Positions 16,874 through 25,680 of a stretch of 64,000 bases of DNA are shown here, one piece after another; the stretch's first letter is position 1, and the number at the start of each line of letters is the position of its first letter. The notes beneath the pieces were generated by a model. That model ran no database searches. It was given only the letters and a program-made list of their open reading frames with translations, and had not been told where the DNA came from. This DNA comes from Arthrobacter burdickii (lineage in GTDB: Bacteria; Actinomycetota; Actinomycetes; Actinomycetales; Micrococcaceae). The stretch spans positions 682,001-746,000 of the forward strand of contig NZ_JAROCG010000001.1 in the NCBI RefSeq assembly GCF_030433645.1, in the 5' to 3' direction. The position numbers and the translations under genes are program-made.

Positions 16874-17360
16874 ACGTTTTGTAACTCTCGGAAGTCCGGC
16901 GCCCTGTCGTCCGGCGCGGCGATTGGATCGCCGTTCCGGTCAATCGAAATCAGATCCTCCTCGACCGGCTGAACGACCAGGAGAACGAGGACCATCAATG
17001 CACTGGGGCTCCATGACAGTCAGCCGTCTGAACGGCTGGCGCGCAGTGAGCGGGCTGACCTCCTCCTGCGGAGTTGAGTGTGGACAAGATCAGGACACGA
17101 ATTGCTTTGTTGCTCACTTCCGCATCGTGCGTGAGTCACCGGCCTCTCCGCCGCTTTTGGTGCGAGGGCTGCCGTAGCGCCAGCTGGCCGGTGTCGAGAT
17201 GGTGAGTTGTCCTTTCTTGATTTGCTTCTCCATCGCGTTGATCCTCGTGCCGCGCGCCTCATCTCAGTGGTGCCGGACACGGCTAACAACCGCTTGGATT
17301 GCGGAAAACGACCCCCGATGATGCTTTGGCTCCGACCAACACCCCGCTAAAGGCGGCAAA

Positions 17361-17393
17361 GTTCGAACTATAAATCCCGTTGGTTCGAACTAT
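17361..17393 (+). promoter_or_regulatory. Tandem GTTCGAAC palindromes upstream of the MFS gene
   Basis: GTTCGAACTAT occurs at 17361-17371 and again at 17383-17393, a 22-bp repeat, which is two turns of the helix. Each contains the perfect palindrome GTTCGAAC. The pair ends 74 bases before the MFS start, a fitting place for cooperative binding of a dimeric regulator. Confidence 0.55.
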
Positions 17394-17467
17394 TCTCGGA
17401 AATTACGGGTAGTTTCAGGGCTCCGTGGACAGCACCGCGGCCCGCATCGAACTGTTCAAGGATCCAC

Positions 17468-18691
17468 ATGGCACTTTCTTCCGCAGGCGCGGCCTCATCG
17501 CCTCGGCTCAACCTACTGGTTCTCAGTTTGCTGGTCGCGCTTGGTCCAATGACCGTTGACTTGTACCTCCCGACCTTCCCGGCGTTACAGAGAGACCTGA
17601 GCGCCAGCACCGTTGCCGTCCAGCTGACTCTCACCGCCACAACCCTCGGTCTTGCGCTGGGTCAACTTGCTATGGGCCCCTGGAGTGATGTCATTGGGCG
17701 GCGGTGGCCGCTTCTCATTGCTACGGCAGTGCATGTTCTCGCAAGTATTGGCGTAGCTCTAGCACCGAGTATCGGGTGGGTACTGGTGTTACGCGTTTTG
17801 CAGGGCGCCGGCGCCGCGGGAGGGGCGGTCGTGACCATGGCGATCGTGCGTGATCTCTATACCGGCCGCTCCTTTATGCATGCTCTCGCCAGGCTGGCAC
17901 TGGTAACAGGAATAGCACCGGTGATCGCTCCCGCCGTTGGTTCTCAGCTGCTGCGCTGGGTGGACTGGCGTGGGATCTTTGTTTGCGTCGCAGCGTATGG
18001 TGCATCGATCCTCATCTTGGCAATCCTGGTGCTCCGCGAGACCCTGTCGACAGAGCGGCGTGGAGCCGGCGATGTCCGTACTGTCCTGCTGCGATACAGC
18101 ACCGTGCTGACCGATCGGGCTTTTGTCGGAGTCGCCTTCATCGGGGGCATGATCGTTTCAGGAGTTTTCGCATACATGACGTCCTCGTCCTTCCTGCTGC
18201 AGCAGGTGTATGGGCTCGACGCAAACGGTTACAGCCTCGTCTTCGCTTTCAACGCCATCGCCTTCGTTGCGGGGACACAGATCACTGCGCGCGTTGCAGG
18301 CCGGTTCTCGCCGCGAACGATCCTGGGAGTCACACTTCCGACACTGGCGATAGCAGGCCTATCGGTTGCTGGTACGAGCCGGTTGGGCCTGGGTCTGGTG
18401 GCGCTTGTCATCTGCACGGTGGTCTTCCACCTTGCCGCGGGAGCCTCGGGCCCGTGTCTGTCCATGATCGGGATGGCGCCGCATGCTGCCCGTGCCGGTA
18501 CGGCTGCAGCTTTGCTGGGTGCCGTCAATTTCGGCCTGGGAGGAATTCTGTCTCCCGTGGTCGGGGTGCTCGGGGTCCGATCGGCGGAGCCGGTTGGTCT
18601 GGTCATGGGCGCCGTGGGGATAACGGCTGTATTCCTATTTGCGGTGCTGGTACGTCCTACCCACGTCGAAGCAGACACTGCGAACTCCTGA
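17468..18691 (+). CDS. MFS transporter, Bcr/CflA drug-resistance type
   Basis: A 407-residue membrane protein with twelve predicted helices. Bcr/CflA features are TVDLYLPTFPAL in helix 1, the motif-A loop GPWSDVIGRRWPLL after helix 2, and RVLQGAGAAGGAVVTMAIVRDLY at helix 4. It probably exports a small toxic compound or metabolite, such as an aglycone or drug. The ATG at 17468 follows AAGGA at a suitable distance. No partner gene is adjacent; its own promoter carries the tandem GTTCGAAC repeat. It may be under separate control from the sugar genes on either side. Confidence 0.9.
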   Translation: MALSSAGAASSPRLNLLVLSLLVALGPMTVDLYLPTFPALQRDLSASTVAVQLTLTATTLGLALGQLAMGPWSDVIGRRWPLLIATAVHVLASIGVALAPSIGWVLVLRVLQGAGAAGGAVVTMAIVRDLYTGRSFMHALARLALVTGIAPVIAPAVGSQLLRWVDWRGIFVCVAAYGASILILAILVLRETLSTERRGAGDVRTVLLRYSTVLTDRAFVGVAFIGGMIVSGVFAYMTSSSFLLQQVYGLDANGYSLVFAFNAIAFVAGTQITARVAGRFSPRTILGVTLPTLAIAGLSVAGTSRLGLGLVALVICTVVFHLAAGASGPCLSMIGMAPHAARAGTAAALLGAVNFGLGGILSPVVGVLGVRSAEPVGLVMGAVGITAVFLFAVLVRPTHVEADTANS

Positions 18692-19043
18692 GCGAGCGGA
18701 CCTCTGTGCGGTGATGGCGGGCGAGCGTAACAGTCCGCTTCTTTGGTCGCGGGATTGTTCCGTTCCGCACCTCGTCAGCTTCGCTCGCCCTGACTGCAGG
18801 CGGTCGCTGTCCGCGCCTGCCTACTATCAAGGCGGTACGGCACCGCCTGACGATCGGGTGTGCTGATGATCGCAGGCTGTGCCGACACGCGGGCGTGGGC
18901 GCCGCGATGACGTGTTGGCAGCCGTACCCATACCGTGCGTCCCACAATTCCCGGTCGTCTGAGTTTCGACGATCCTGTGTCGTCCTGTCCGTACCGAGTG
19001 ACTTATGGGCGGGGTCGCATCGCGGACTGTCTGCAGTGGATTG
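18692..19043. other. Convergent intergenic region
   Basis: Lies between the ends of the MFS and GH43 genes. Nothing coding is seen. A weak AGCGGAC/GTCCGCT inverted repeat soon after the MFS stop is the only structure noticed. Confidence 0.4.
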
Positions 19044-20072
19044 CTAGGGTCGCCAAGCGTCCTGCCAGTCGATGAAGGGTCGGCCGTTGTCGAACCGGAT
19101 CTCGAGCCAGACGTGGCGGGCGCGTGATGTATCCGGAGCTCCTGCTTGGACGATCGCGTCGATATCGGGGTCGGGGCGGCCGCCGGTGAACTGGGCTTCC
19201 GTGGCTCGCCAGGCACGGTAGATCATGTCGTCGGCCATGTCAGGGAGCCAGCGGTCCGCCAGCGCTATATGGCGGCCGTCCTCCAGGGTGAATACTGATG
19301 AGATCTGGGAGTGGAATGATGTGCCACTTGGATCGTTTCGGTGCGGATCCCCGAGGACGGTCCATGGCCCGTGGTAGTCATCGGCGACGGCTATCTCGGA
19401 ACGATTGGGGAAGTACCAGCTGGTACCGGAGGTGATGAGGTAATGGCGCCCGTCATGCCGAAAGTAGGCTGGGGCTTCCCGAACGAACGGTGGGTTCGGG
19501 TGCGGAAAATGAGTCGAATAAGTTCCCGTGACATCGGTGAAATCGTCCGTGAGGTCGGCGCAGATGAGCTCGGAGTGAACCCGTTCGAAATAGTAGTAAC
19601 CACGGCCTGTTTCCGAGTCGATGACCAGGTCGAAGTCGCCAGCGCTCATACCAAGAGGCTCAAAACCAGGCCTGACGAGGCTGTAGGGCCCTTCGAAGCG
19701 ATCGGCCTGGTACACCCAGGAACGCTGCCGGCCATCTGCATGCATCACCTTCATCCAACACACGAACTTCCCGCTAGCGGGGTGACGCACGATATGGGGC
19801 CGGTCCATCATGGTTTGAGGGTGCAGAGGTGAATCAGGATCGCTGGATTCCGCCGGCAGGATCGATCCGAGATCGGTCCAGTTCACCAGGTCGGGGGAGC
19901 GGTAGGCGCGGACACCACTGTGCCACCGACCGGTCGCAGGCGTCGACTGGCCCTTGTCTTCGCCATACCAGTAATACTCGCCATCGACCGCAAGTATGGA
20001 ACCGCCGTGAATATGGATCTGCTGTCCCTCAGCGTCGTACATGATTTCGCCGGGGCGGATCGTGTCGGTCAT
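19044..20072 (-). CDS. Glycoside hydrolase family 43-like protein
   Basis: A 342-residue single-domain protein with a five-bladed propeller pattern and no signal peptide. GGSILAVDGEYYWYGEDKG (about 24-42) resembles the GH43 subfamily-24/34-type start; RPHIVRHPASGKFVCWMKV and DFDLVIDSETGRGYYYFERV are further blade strands, and REAPAYFRHDGRHYLITSGTS carries the expected catalytic glutamate. The likely substrate is a beta-galactan or arabinan side chain, but it cannot be fixed from sequence. It lies 53 bases downstream of GH3 and so is probably in the same transcript. Confidence 0.82.
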   Translation of the reverse strand: MTDTIRPGEIMYDAEGQQIHIHGGSILAVDGEYYWYGEDKGQSTPATGRWHSGVRAYRSPDLVNWTDLGSILPAESSDPDSPLHPQTMMDRPHIVRHPASGKFVCWMKVMHADGRQRSWVYQADRFEGPYSLVRPGFEPLGMSAGDFDLVIDSETGRGYYYFERVHSELICADLTDDFTDVTGTYSTHFPHPNPPFVREAPAYFRHDGRHYLITSGTSWYFPNRSEIAVADDYHGPWTVLGDPHRNDPSGTSFHSQISSVFTLEDGRHIALADRWLPDMADDMIYRAWRATEAQFTGGRPDPDIDAIVQAGAPDTSRARHVWLEIRFDNGRPFIDWQDAWRP

Positions 20073-20125
20073 GCTGTTTCCCTTTCTGTCATTCCTGCCC
20101 GGCGTCCTGCCCGGCCTTCCCTTGT

Positions 20126-22531
20126 CTAACGGGCGTAGAAGCCCCGGGTTTTTCCGTCAATCAGCGCGTCCGCAACGATGGACAGCGTGTCAGTCAGCCG
20201 CAGGTCCTGGGAGGAGGCGCCAACCATCACGTCGACCTCACCAGCTTCGATCCGCCACCGCATGGCGGCGTCAAGGAACGCCATCTGGCTGATGTCGAGC
20301 TGGAAGCTGACCTTGGTCGTATGTCCCGGTTCCAGGGTTACCCGTCGGAACCCTGCGAGTTCCACGACAGGCCTGGAGACCGAGGCGAACCTGTCACCCA
20401 CATACAGTTGGACGACCTCGGTACCGGACCGGTTTCCGGTATTCGTGAGCGTGAGACTGACTTCCACCGTGTCATCAGCCTCTACCTGGTGCTTGGATAC
20501 TGTGAGGTCCGCGTAGTCGAAGGTCGTATACGTCAACCCGTGCCCGAAAAAGTATCGAGGGGTGTGGGGCGCATCGACGTAGTCGGCGAACCCCACACTG
20601 CCGCCCTGGTGCCAGGCGGACCCGTAGGAATGGTTGTAATAGATCGGAACCTGGCCGGCGTTCCGAGCGACGCTGACCGGAAGTCGACCGCTGGGCCCGT
20701 AAGCACCGGTCAGGACATCGACGATGGCCTCCGCGCCGCCCTCGGCGGGGCTCCATGCTTCTAGGAGTGCCGCGAGGTGGGTATCCGCTGCGTCGCTGGA
20801 TACCGGCCTGCCATCAAGGTGCAGGCCGATTATCGGCTTGCCCAGCTGGGCGAGTTTGGTGATCAGGTCGTCCTGGCAGGGCGGCAGATTGATGTCTGTC
20901 GCGTCGATACCCTCACCCATGGACGCGATGGAGGCTGTGCCGTGCTTGCCGCCCAACGTCAGAAGCACGACATCGGCGTGGGCGGCGAGGGCAACAGCTT
21001 CATCGTGTCCGGAATCATCATCGCCAGCGAACGAGTAGCCATACGCCCAATCCACCTCGGAGTCAGGCATCCGATGGCGAAGCTCGTCGAGGAGGCTACG
21101 AATACCTGGCTGCTGGCGCTGCAGCAGTTCCTCATACGCAGGACTGTCGGAAGCTTCGATGCTCGTCCCCGGAACAGTGTTCGCTACGGTTCTGAGGTCG
21201 TCGCCACTGGTGGTGAGTCCAGCCATGGAGGAGTTGGCGGCAAGCTTGCCTTCCGCCATGGAGTAGTGGGTGTAACCGCCGAAGAAGAAACGGGCAGTCG
21301 CCGCATGGCAACCGATCACCGCGATTCGCTGCACGTCCGGCCGGAGTGGCAGCACGCCGTCGTTGCGCAGGAGAACCAGCGACTCCCGGGCGGACTGTAC
21401 AGAAGTTCTCGTGTCCGCGGGAACATGGAAGTAGTGGTTCCGGTCCGTCTGCTCGGGAGCGAAAGGGTGTTCGAACAATCCCATGCGGAACTTGGCGGCC
21501 AGCACCTGGTGCACGGCGCGATCGAGCAACGCGATGTCGGCCCGGCCCTCTGCGAACCAGTCCCGCAACTCGGGGCCAAAGCCGTAGGGCACGTGAAGCT
21601 CAACGTCCATCCCGGCGCGGAGCGCTGCAAGACCGGCGTGGGGCGCGGATTGCGCCGTGCGCTGTGTTGTGTGGAGATTTCCCACGGCTCCGTAGTCGGA
21701 CACGACCAGCCCATCAAAGCCCATCTGCTCCCGCAGCAGTGTTGTCAGCAGCCGGACGGACGCAGATGCGGGTTCACCGCCCACCGAGTTGTAGGAGGGC
21801 ATGATTCCGCGTAGCCCCCCCAGAGTGATGGCTGCCTGGAAGGGCTTGCCGTACACCTCCAGTAGGGTGCGGTCGGGAACGTTGAGGTAGGCGCCGTGGA
21901 TACCGCCTTCGGTGTGGTGTGAACCGACGAAGTGTTTCGCGACCGCTTCGGTCCGGCGGCCGACGGGATCCTCATCCTGCAGGCCCAGAGTGAATGCGAC
22001 CCCCAACGCAGCTGAGAGGCTTGGATCTTCACCGTAGCTCTCACCGTGACGGCCCATACGTGGGTCGCGGGACACGTCCAGGACGGGAGCCAGAGTGTGG
22101 GTTATGCCCAGAGCCCGTTCCTGTTTGCCGACGATCTCGCCGACAGCGCGCTCAAGGTCAACGTTCCAGCCGGCGGCCCTCCCCAGCCCGGAAGGAAAGC
22201 TTGTCGCGCCCGGCAGGTACGCACCACACAGTCCCTCCATGTGGAAGATCGCCGGGATGCCGTGTCCGGATCCTTTCATCGCCTCTAACTGAATGCGGCG
22301 CTGAAAGGCGGCCACGTCGTCCAGCGTCAGGGCGGATCGCGCTTCCAGGGCCGACACCTCGCCAATCCCGCGTGGGAAACGCTCAGCGAAGTCCGCAGTA
22401 TCTGTGATGTCGGTGGGGAAGTAGCAGGAGACTTGAGCCATTTTTTCGTCGAGGCTCAGTTCACTCAGCAGCAGCTCGGCCCGCTGATCGGCAGGAAGGT
22501 GCTTGTCCATCCAGGGGTTCATCGTACTCAT
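20126..22531 (-). CDS. Glycoside hydrolase family 3 beta-glucosidase/beta-xylosidase
   Basis: An 801-residue cytoplasmic glycosidase. The (beta/alpha)8 domain has the nucleophile Asp in GFDGLVVSDYGAV (about 285-297), GSGHGIPAIFHMEG near the N-terminus and the KHFVGSHHTEGG loop. The alpha/beta sandwich domain has SLVLLRNDGVLPL and VLLTLGGKHG, and a C-terminal fibronectin-III-like domain includes SLTLTNTGNRSGTEVVQLYV (about 690-709). It removes a non-reducing beta-linked glucose or xylose. A GAGG box stands before the ATG. It is divergent from the secreted esterase, and both promoters carry the LacI-type motif, which places them with the rhamnosidase system, for example for stepwise deglycosylation of plant glycosides. 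Confidence 0.92.
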   Translation of the reverse strand: MSTMNPWMDKHLPADQRAELLLSELSLDEKMAQVSCYFPTDITDTADFAERFPRGIGEVSALEARSALTLDDVAAFQRRIQLEAMKGSGHGIPAIFHMEGLCGAYLPGATSFPSGLGRAAGWNVDLERAVGEIVGKQERALGITHTLAPVLDVSRDPRMGRHGESYGEDPSLSAALGVAFTLGLQDEDPVGRRTEAVAKHFVGSHHTEGGIHGAYLNVPDRTLLEVYGKPFQAAITLGGLRGIMPSYNSVGGEPASASVRLLTTLLREQMGFDGLVVSDYGAVGNLHTTQRTAQSAPHAGLAALRAGMDVELHVPYGFGPELRDWFAEGRADIALLDRAVHQVLAAKFRMGLFEHPFAPEQTDRNHYFHVPADTRTSVQSARESLVLLRNDGVLPLRPDVQRIAVIGCHAATARFFFGGYTHYSMAEGKLAANSSMAGLTTSGDDLRTVANTVPGTSIEASDSPAYEELLQRQQPGIRSLLDELRHRMPDSEVDWAYGYSFAGDDDSGHDEAVALAAHADVVLLTLGGKHGTASIASMGEGIDATDINLPPCQDDLITKLAQLGKPIIGLHLDGRPVSSDAADTHLAALLEAWSPAEGGAEAIVDVLTGAYGPSGRLPVSVARNAGQVPIYYNHSYGSAWHQGGSVGFADYVDAPHTPRYFFGHGLTYTTFDYADLTVSKHQVEADDTVEVSLTLTNTGNRSGTEVVQLYVGDRFASVSRPVVELAGFRRVTLEPGHTTKVSFQLDISQMAFLDAAMRWRIEAGEVDVMVGASSQDLRLTDTLSIVADALIDGKTRGFYAR

Positions 22532-22662
22532 GGGGGCGTCCTCGATCCGCGAAGTCGTTTAGCCGATCCAGGAGCTTTCTGTCTCCGTGACCGGAAGGCG
22601 AACCAGTTCGCCACGCCGGACGGAAGGACGCCGGACTTGGAAGTTTATGTCACCCACAGCGT

Positions 22663-22675
22663 ACAACGTTCTACG
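22663..22675. promoter_or_regulatory. LacI-type operator site 4
   Basis: ACAACGTTCTACG, about 130 bases upstream of the GH3 start; its reverse complement CGTAGAACGTTGT matches the shared motif. Confidence 0.6.
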
Positions 22676-22970
22676 TCAGACCGCACGGGGTCTTGGCAGA
22701 TGAAGACGGATGACCCCTGGTCGCTCGACTGGACTATCAACGGACATCGGTCGGAGCGTCTACTCAGGAGGGGGTGCGGGTCGGGCGAGAATGCCCCAAG
22801 ATCCCTTTATTTCCGCTATTTCCGGGATAGAACGGCCGGCAGGGAGGACCCGCAGAACCTCGAGGGCCTGATCCGGATTGGCCGGTGCAGCGGGATCATG
22901 CAGGACCCCGGACCGGAGCCTGTTGACCGTGCCGATGTGAGGCAGGTAACGTCGACGGCAATGTTCAGTG

Positions 22971-22982
22971 TAGAACGTTGTC
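22971..22982. promoter_or_regulatory. LacI-type operator site 5
   Basis: TAGAACGTTGTC, 70 bases before the esterase start; shares GTAGAACGTT with the other four sites. Confidence 0.6.
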
Positions 22983-23051
22983 TAAGGCGTTGCAGTGAGG
23001 GACGGAACTGCACCTCGGCGCTGGAGACCCCTCTGAAGTAGGAGCATGACC

Positions 23052-24911
23052 ATGCGTTTCACCCCTACCCATCGCAAAGGAATCGGCGCCGCCGCAGCAA
23101 CCCTGCTGCTGGGAACCGGGCTCAGCACTGCGGCGCCGGCACTGGCAGCTTCACCTGAGTGCGCCACCATCGACAGCGCCATGCAGGTGACCGCAGATTG
23201 CCTCGACCCTACGTATCGCACTCCGGTGATCGACAGCGAGACCGATGAGACACTGCCTACACCGCATCACCGGGTTCGTGGGCACTTTGAAGGCACCAAC
23301 ATCCAATTCACCATCTACCTTCACGCGCAGCAGGACAAGGCGCAGTGGGACGGGCGGTTCTTCCAATTCACGTACCCGGTCGTCTTCGGTCCGGGGCAGG
23401 ACACTTCGAAGGCGGATGATCGGGCCATCGGATTCGCTCTCTCCAGCGGCGGATATGCCGTACAAGCTGGAAACGCTTCCTTCGCCCTGGGGTATAGGCA
23501 TGCCGCCGCGGCGGCGAAGTTCGCGGAGCAGGTTGCCGCAAAGTACTACGGCAGTAACCGGCCCATCTACGGCTACCTCTACGGGCCCAGTGGGGGTTCA
23601 TTCCAGACTATCGGTGCGGCCGAGAACAGCACCGGCGTATGGGAGGGGTACGTCCCGATGGTGCAGGCCATACCCCAGCCAACGAGCTATAACTTCCTTG
23701 GTCGCGCTGCCGCTCAACTCATCCTCGAGGACAAAGCCGATGAAATTCGTGCTGCTCTGCTGCCCGGCGGGAGCGGGGACCCGTATGCAACGCTCGACGA
23801 GGCCGAAAGAACCGTGCTTCGAGAAGTGCACGCGCTTGGCATCCCCTGGAAGGGCTGGGAATACCCCGACTTCCTGCTGGGCCGTACCGGGTACCAATCG
23901 GACCAACTGGATCAAAGCCGACCGCTCGCAAATGATCCCACCTATGTTGACGACTTCTGGAGCGCAGACGGATACCTCGGTACCGAAGATTCCCCATTGG
24001 GCGACCGTATTCGAGCTGAACTCGCCGAGGTCGGCGATACCGTTGCCCACCGCTGGAACATCGCCAATCGTTTCTACTACCGGTACCTACTCCCAGCCGC
24101 TGACGAAGGCTTCGTCGGGCTCGACCAATTCCGTCATCCGGACGGAACACCGCTCTACCCGCAACGCGCGGTGAGCATTGCTCCGTACACGGGTGGTTCA
24201 GCCGGATCCGCCTCCGGCAACACGGCCTTTGACGGCTCAGTCAACGGCAAGGTCATCGCTGTAGCGAATCTCTATGATACTGACGCCCTGCCATGGCACA
24301 CCGACTGGTACCGCCAGCGCATTGAAGCGACGCTCGGCGATGCCGCGGCAGGAACCTACCGGGTCTACTTCAACGACCACGCGGACCACCAGGATGCGCC
24401 TGTCGCGGGAGAACGCGCCAAGCATCTCGTCAACTGGTACGGAATGGCCGAACAAGCACTCCGGGACGTCGCCGCGTGGGTCGAGGACGGCGTAGCCCCT
24501 CCGGCATCTACGCAGTACGAAATTTCCGACGCTCAGGTCCTCGTTCCGGACAACGCAGCGGCTCGACGGGGAATCCAACCCACAGTTGACCTCACTGCCC
24601 AGGGTAAGGAGATCACCACCACACAGGTTGGCCAGTCAGTGAGATTGAAGGCCAAGGCACAAGTGCCACCCGATGCCGGAAAGATCGTCAGGACAGAGTG
24701 GGACCTCGATGGTGACGGAGTGTTCACAGATGCGCCGGTCACCCGGGTCGGCAATGCCCTGACGTTCCAGTCGACCGTCACATTCGATGAACCCGGTACG
24801 TATCTGGTCGCACTGCGTGTCTCCTCGGAACGCAACGGCGACCCGACAGCCCATTTCGCCCTGGCACAGAATCTCGATCGCGTCCAGGTCGTCGTCACCC
24901 CTAGCCGCTGA
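23052..24911 (+). CDS. Secreted alpha/beta-hydrolase-like protein with C-terminal PKD-like domain
   Basis: A 619-residue exported protein. The signal peptide (hydrophobic GIGAAAATLLLGTGLS) is cut after PALA near residue 32. The body has a possible serine-nucleophile elbow YGPSGGSFQT (about 175) and a late histidine-rich FNDHADHQD (about 440) as in alpha/beta-hydrolases. The last 110 residues have the PKD pattern EWDLDGDGVFTD followed by FDEPGTYLVALRV. I do not recognise a named family; an esterase acting on acylated plant glycosides is a guess from neighbours. The second ATG (23052) is chosen because AGGAG then has a 7-base spacing. It shares the LacI-type motif with GH3. Confidence 0.7.
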   Translation: MRFTPTHRKGIGAAAATLLLGTGLSTAAPALAASPECATIDSAMQVTADCLDPTYRTPVIDSETDETLPTPHHRVRGHFEGTNIQFTIYLHAQQDKAQWDGRFFQFTYPVVFGPGQDTSKADDRAIGFALSSGGYAVQAGNASFALGYRHAAAAAKFAEQVAAKYYGSNRPIYGYLYGPSGGSFQTIGAAENSTGVWEGYVPMVQAIPQPTSYNFLGRAAAQLILEDKADEIRAALLPGGSGDPYATLDEAERTVLREVHALGIPWKGWEYPDFLLGRTGYQSDQLDQSRPLANDPTYVDDFWSADGYLGTEDSPLGDRIRAELAEVGDTVAHRWNIANRFYYRYLLPAADEGFVGLDQFRHPDGTPLYPQRAVSIAPYTGGSAGSASGNTAFDGSVNGKVIAVANLYDTDALPWHTDWYRQRIEATLGDAAAGTYRVYFNDHADHQDAPVAGERAKHLVNWYGMAEQALRDVAAWVEDGVAPPASTQYEISDAQVLVPDNAAARRGIQPTVDLTAQGKEITTTQVGQSVRLKAKAQVPPDAGKIVRTEWDLDGDGVFTDAPVTRVGNALTFQSTVTFDEPGTYLVALRVSSERNGDPTAHFALAQNLDRVQVVVTPSR

Positions 24912-24941
24912 GTATCTGAATGCTCGGTCCGGTAGGTGGAC

Positions 24942-24983
24942 GGAGGGCCCTGCGACTGCCGGGCCCTCCTCCGCCACATTTTT
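24942..24983 (+). terminator. Rho-independent terminator after the esterase gene
   Basis: Perfect 9-bp stem GGAGGGCCC (24942-24950) and GGGCCCTCC (24961-24969), with a T5 run ending at 24983, about 30 bases after the stop codon. Confidence 0.75.
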
Positions 24984-25122
24984 GGCACCGCGTTCATTCC
25001 GGCCTCTGCAGGGCCCACAGGTAGGCGGAACATCGCACAAATCACTGCAGCGAACACTGCGGACACCGACCAGAAGATGGTGACTGCGTTCCACAGAAGT
25101 TTCCCTAGAAGGAGGATCAGAC

Positions 25123-25557
25123 ATGCCCCATCCCGTCGTTGTCGGCGTCGACGGCAGTGAAACTGCTTACAAGGCCGCGGAGGTCGCGCGCGATCTCGCC
25201 GTCGCGCTCAATGCCCCATTGCTTGTCATTTCAGCTTTTGACGGCGATCACCACGAAGTGATCCGGAGCGGCAATGATGAATTCGTCATCTCCGCGACCC
25301 GCGACGCCGAGAAAGTAGCCAAGGGCGTTGCCGGGAACCTCCGGACTAACGGCTTGGAGGTGACCCACCTGGTAGCTCGTGGCAAACCGGCCGACACCCT
25401 CATCAGCGAAGCTGCCCGGACGAAGGCACGACTGATAGTCGTGGGCAATCGACGTATGCGAGGCATCGGGCGGGTGCTGGGAAGCGTAGCCAGCAGCGTC
25501 GCTCACGGCGCGTCATGTGACGTGTATATCGCTAACACCTACGACGCTGACAAATGA
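25123..25557 (+). CDS. Universal stress protein, UspA family
   Basis: A 144-residue single-domain USP. It starts with VVVGVDGSETAYKA and ends with the ATP-binding pattern VVGNRRMRGIGRVLGSVASS (about 105-124), so it should bind ATP. A strong AAGGAGG ribosome site stands before the ATG. It is probably a monocistronic stress gene inserted between carbohydrate genes; no link with its neighbours is visible. Confidence 0.92.
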   Translation: MPHPVVVGVDGSETAYKAAEVARDLAVALNAPLLVISAFDGDHHEVIRSGNDEFVISATRDAEKVAKGVAGNLRTNGLEVTHLVARGKPADTLISEAARTKARLIVVGNRRMRGIGRVLGSVASSVAHGASCDVYIANTYDADK

Positions 25558-25579
25558 GACGATTCCCGATTCGCAATTT

Positions 25580-25591
25580 GTTATGCATAAC
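25580..25591 (+). promoter_or_regulatory. 12-bp palindrome upstream of the nucleoside-hydrolase operon
   Basis: GTTATGCATAAC, a perfect palindrome about 90 bases before the start of the hydrolase gene; a candidate operator for the following operon. A single copy only, so support is weak. Confidence 0.4.
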
Positions 25592-25680
25592 CACCCCGTT
25601 CCACCCGCTGCCAAACCGTATTGATAAGAGCCGAAGAGCAGCCCCAAACAAATCGTACAGTTAATTCAGGATTTGATACA

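Larger units (their letters stand above)
16610..17467. other. Long intergenic region between LacI and the MFS gene
   Basis: No gene is recognisable in these 858 bases. The part around 16790-16880 is distinctly AT-richer and holds a copy of the LacI operator motif. The last 110 bases hold two palindromes in front of the MFS transporter. A stretch near 16918-16995 looks faintly coding in one frame but has no match that I recognise. Confidence 0.5.
22532..23051. promoter_or_regulatory. Divergent promoter region of GH3 and the esterase, with two operator copies
   Basis: About 520 bases with no gene. Operator copies ACAACGTTCTACG (22663-22675) and TAGAACGTTGTC (22971-22982) stand in opposite orientations, each nearer to one of the two divergent genes. 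Confidence 0.6.
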
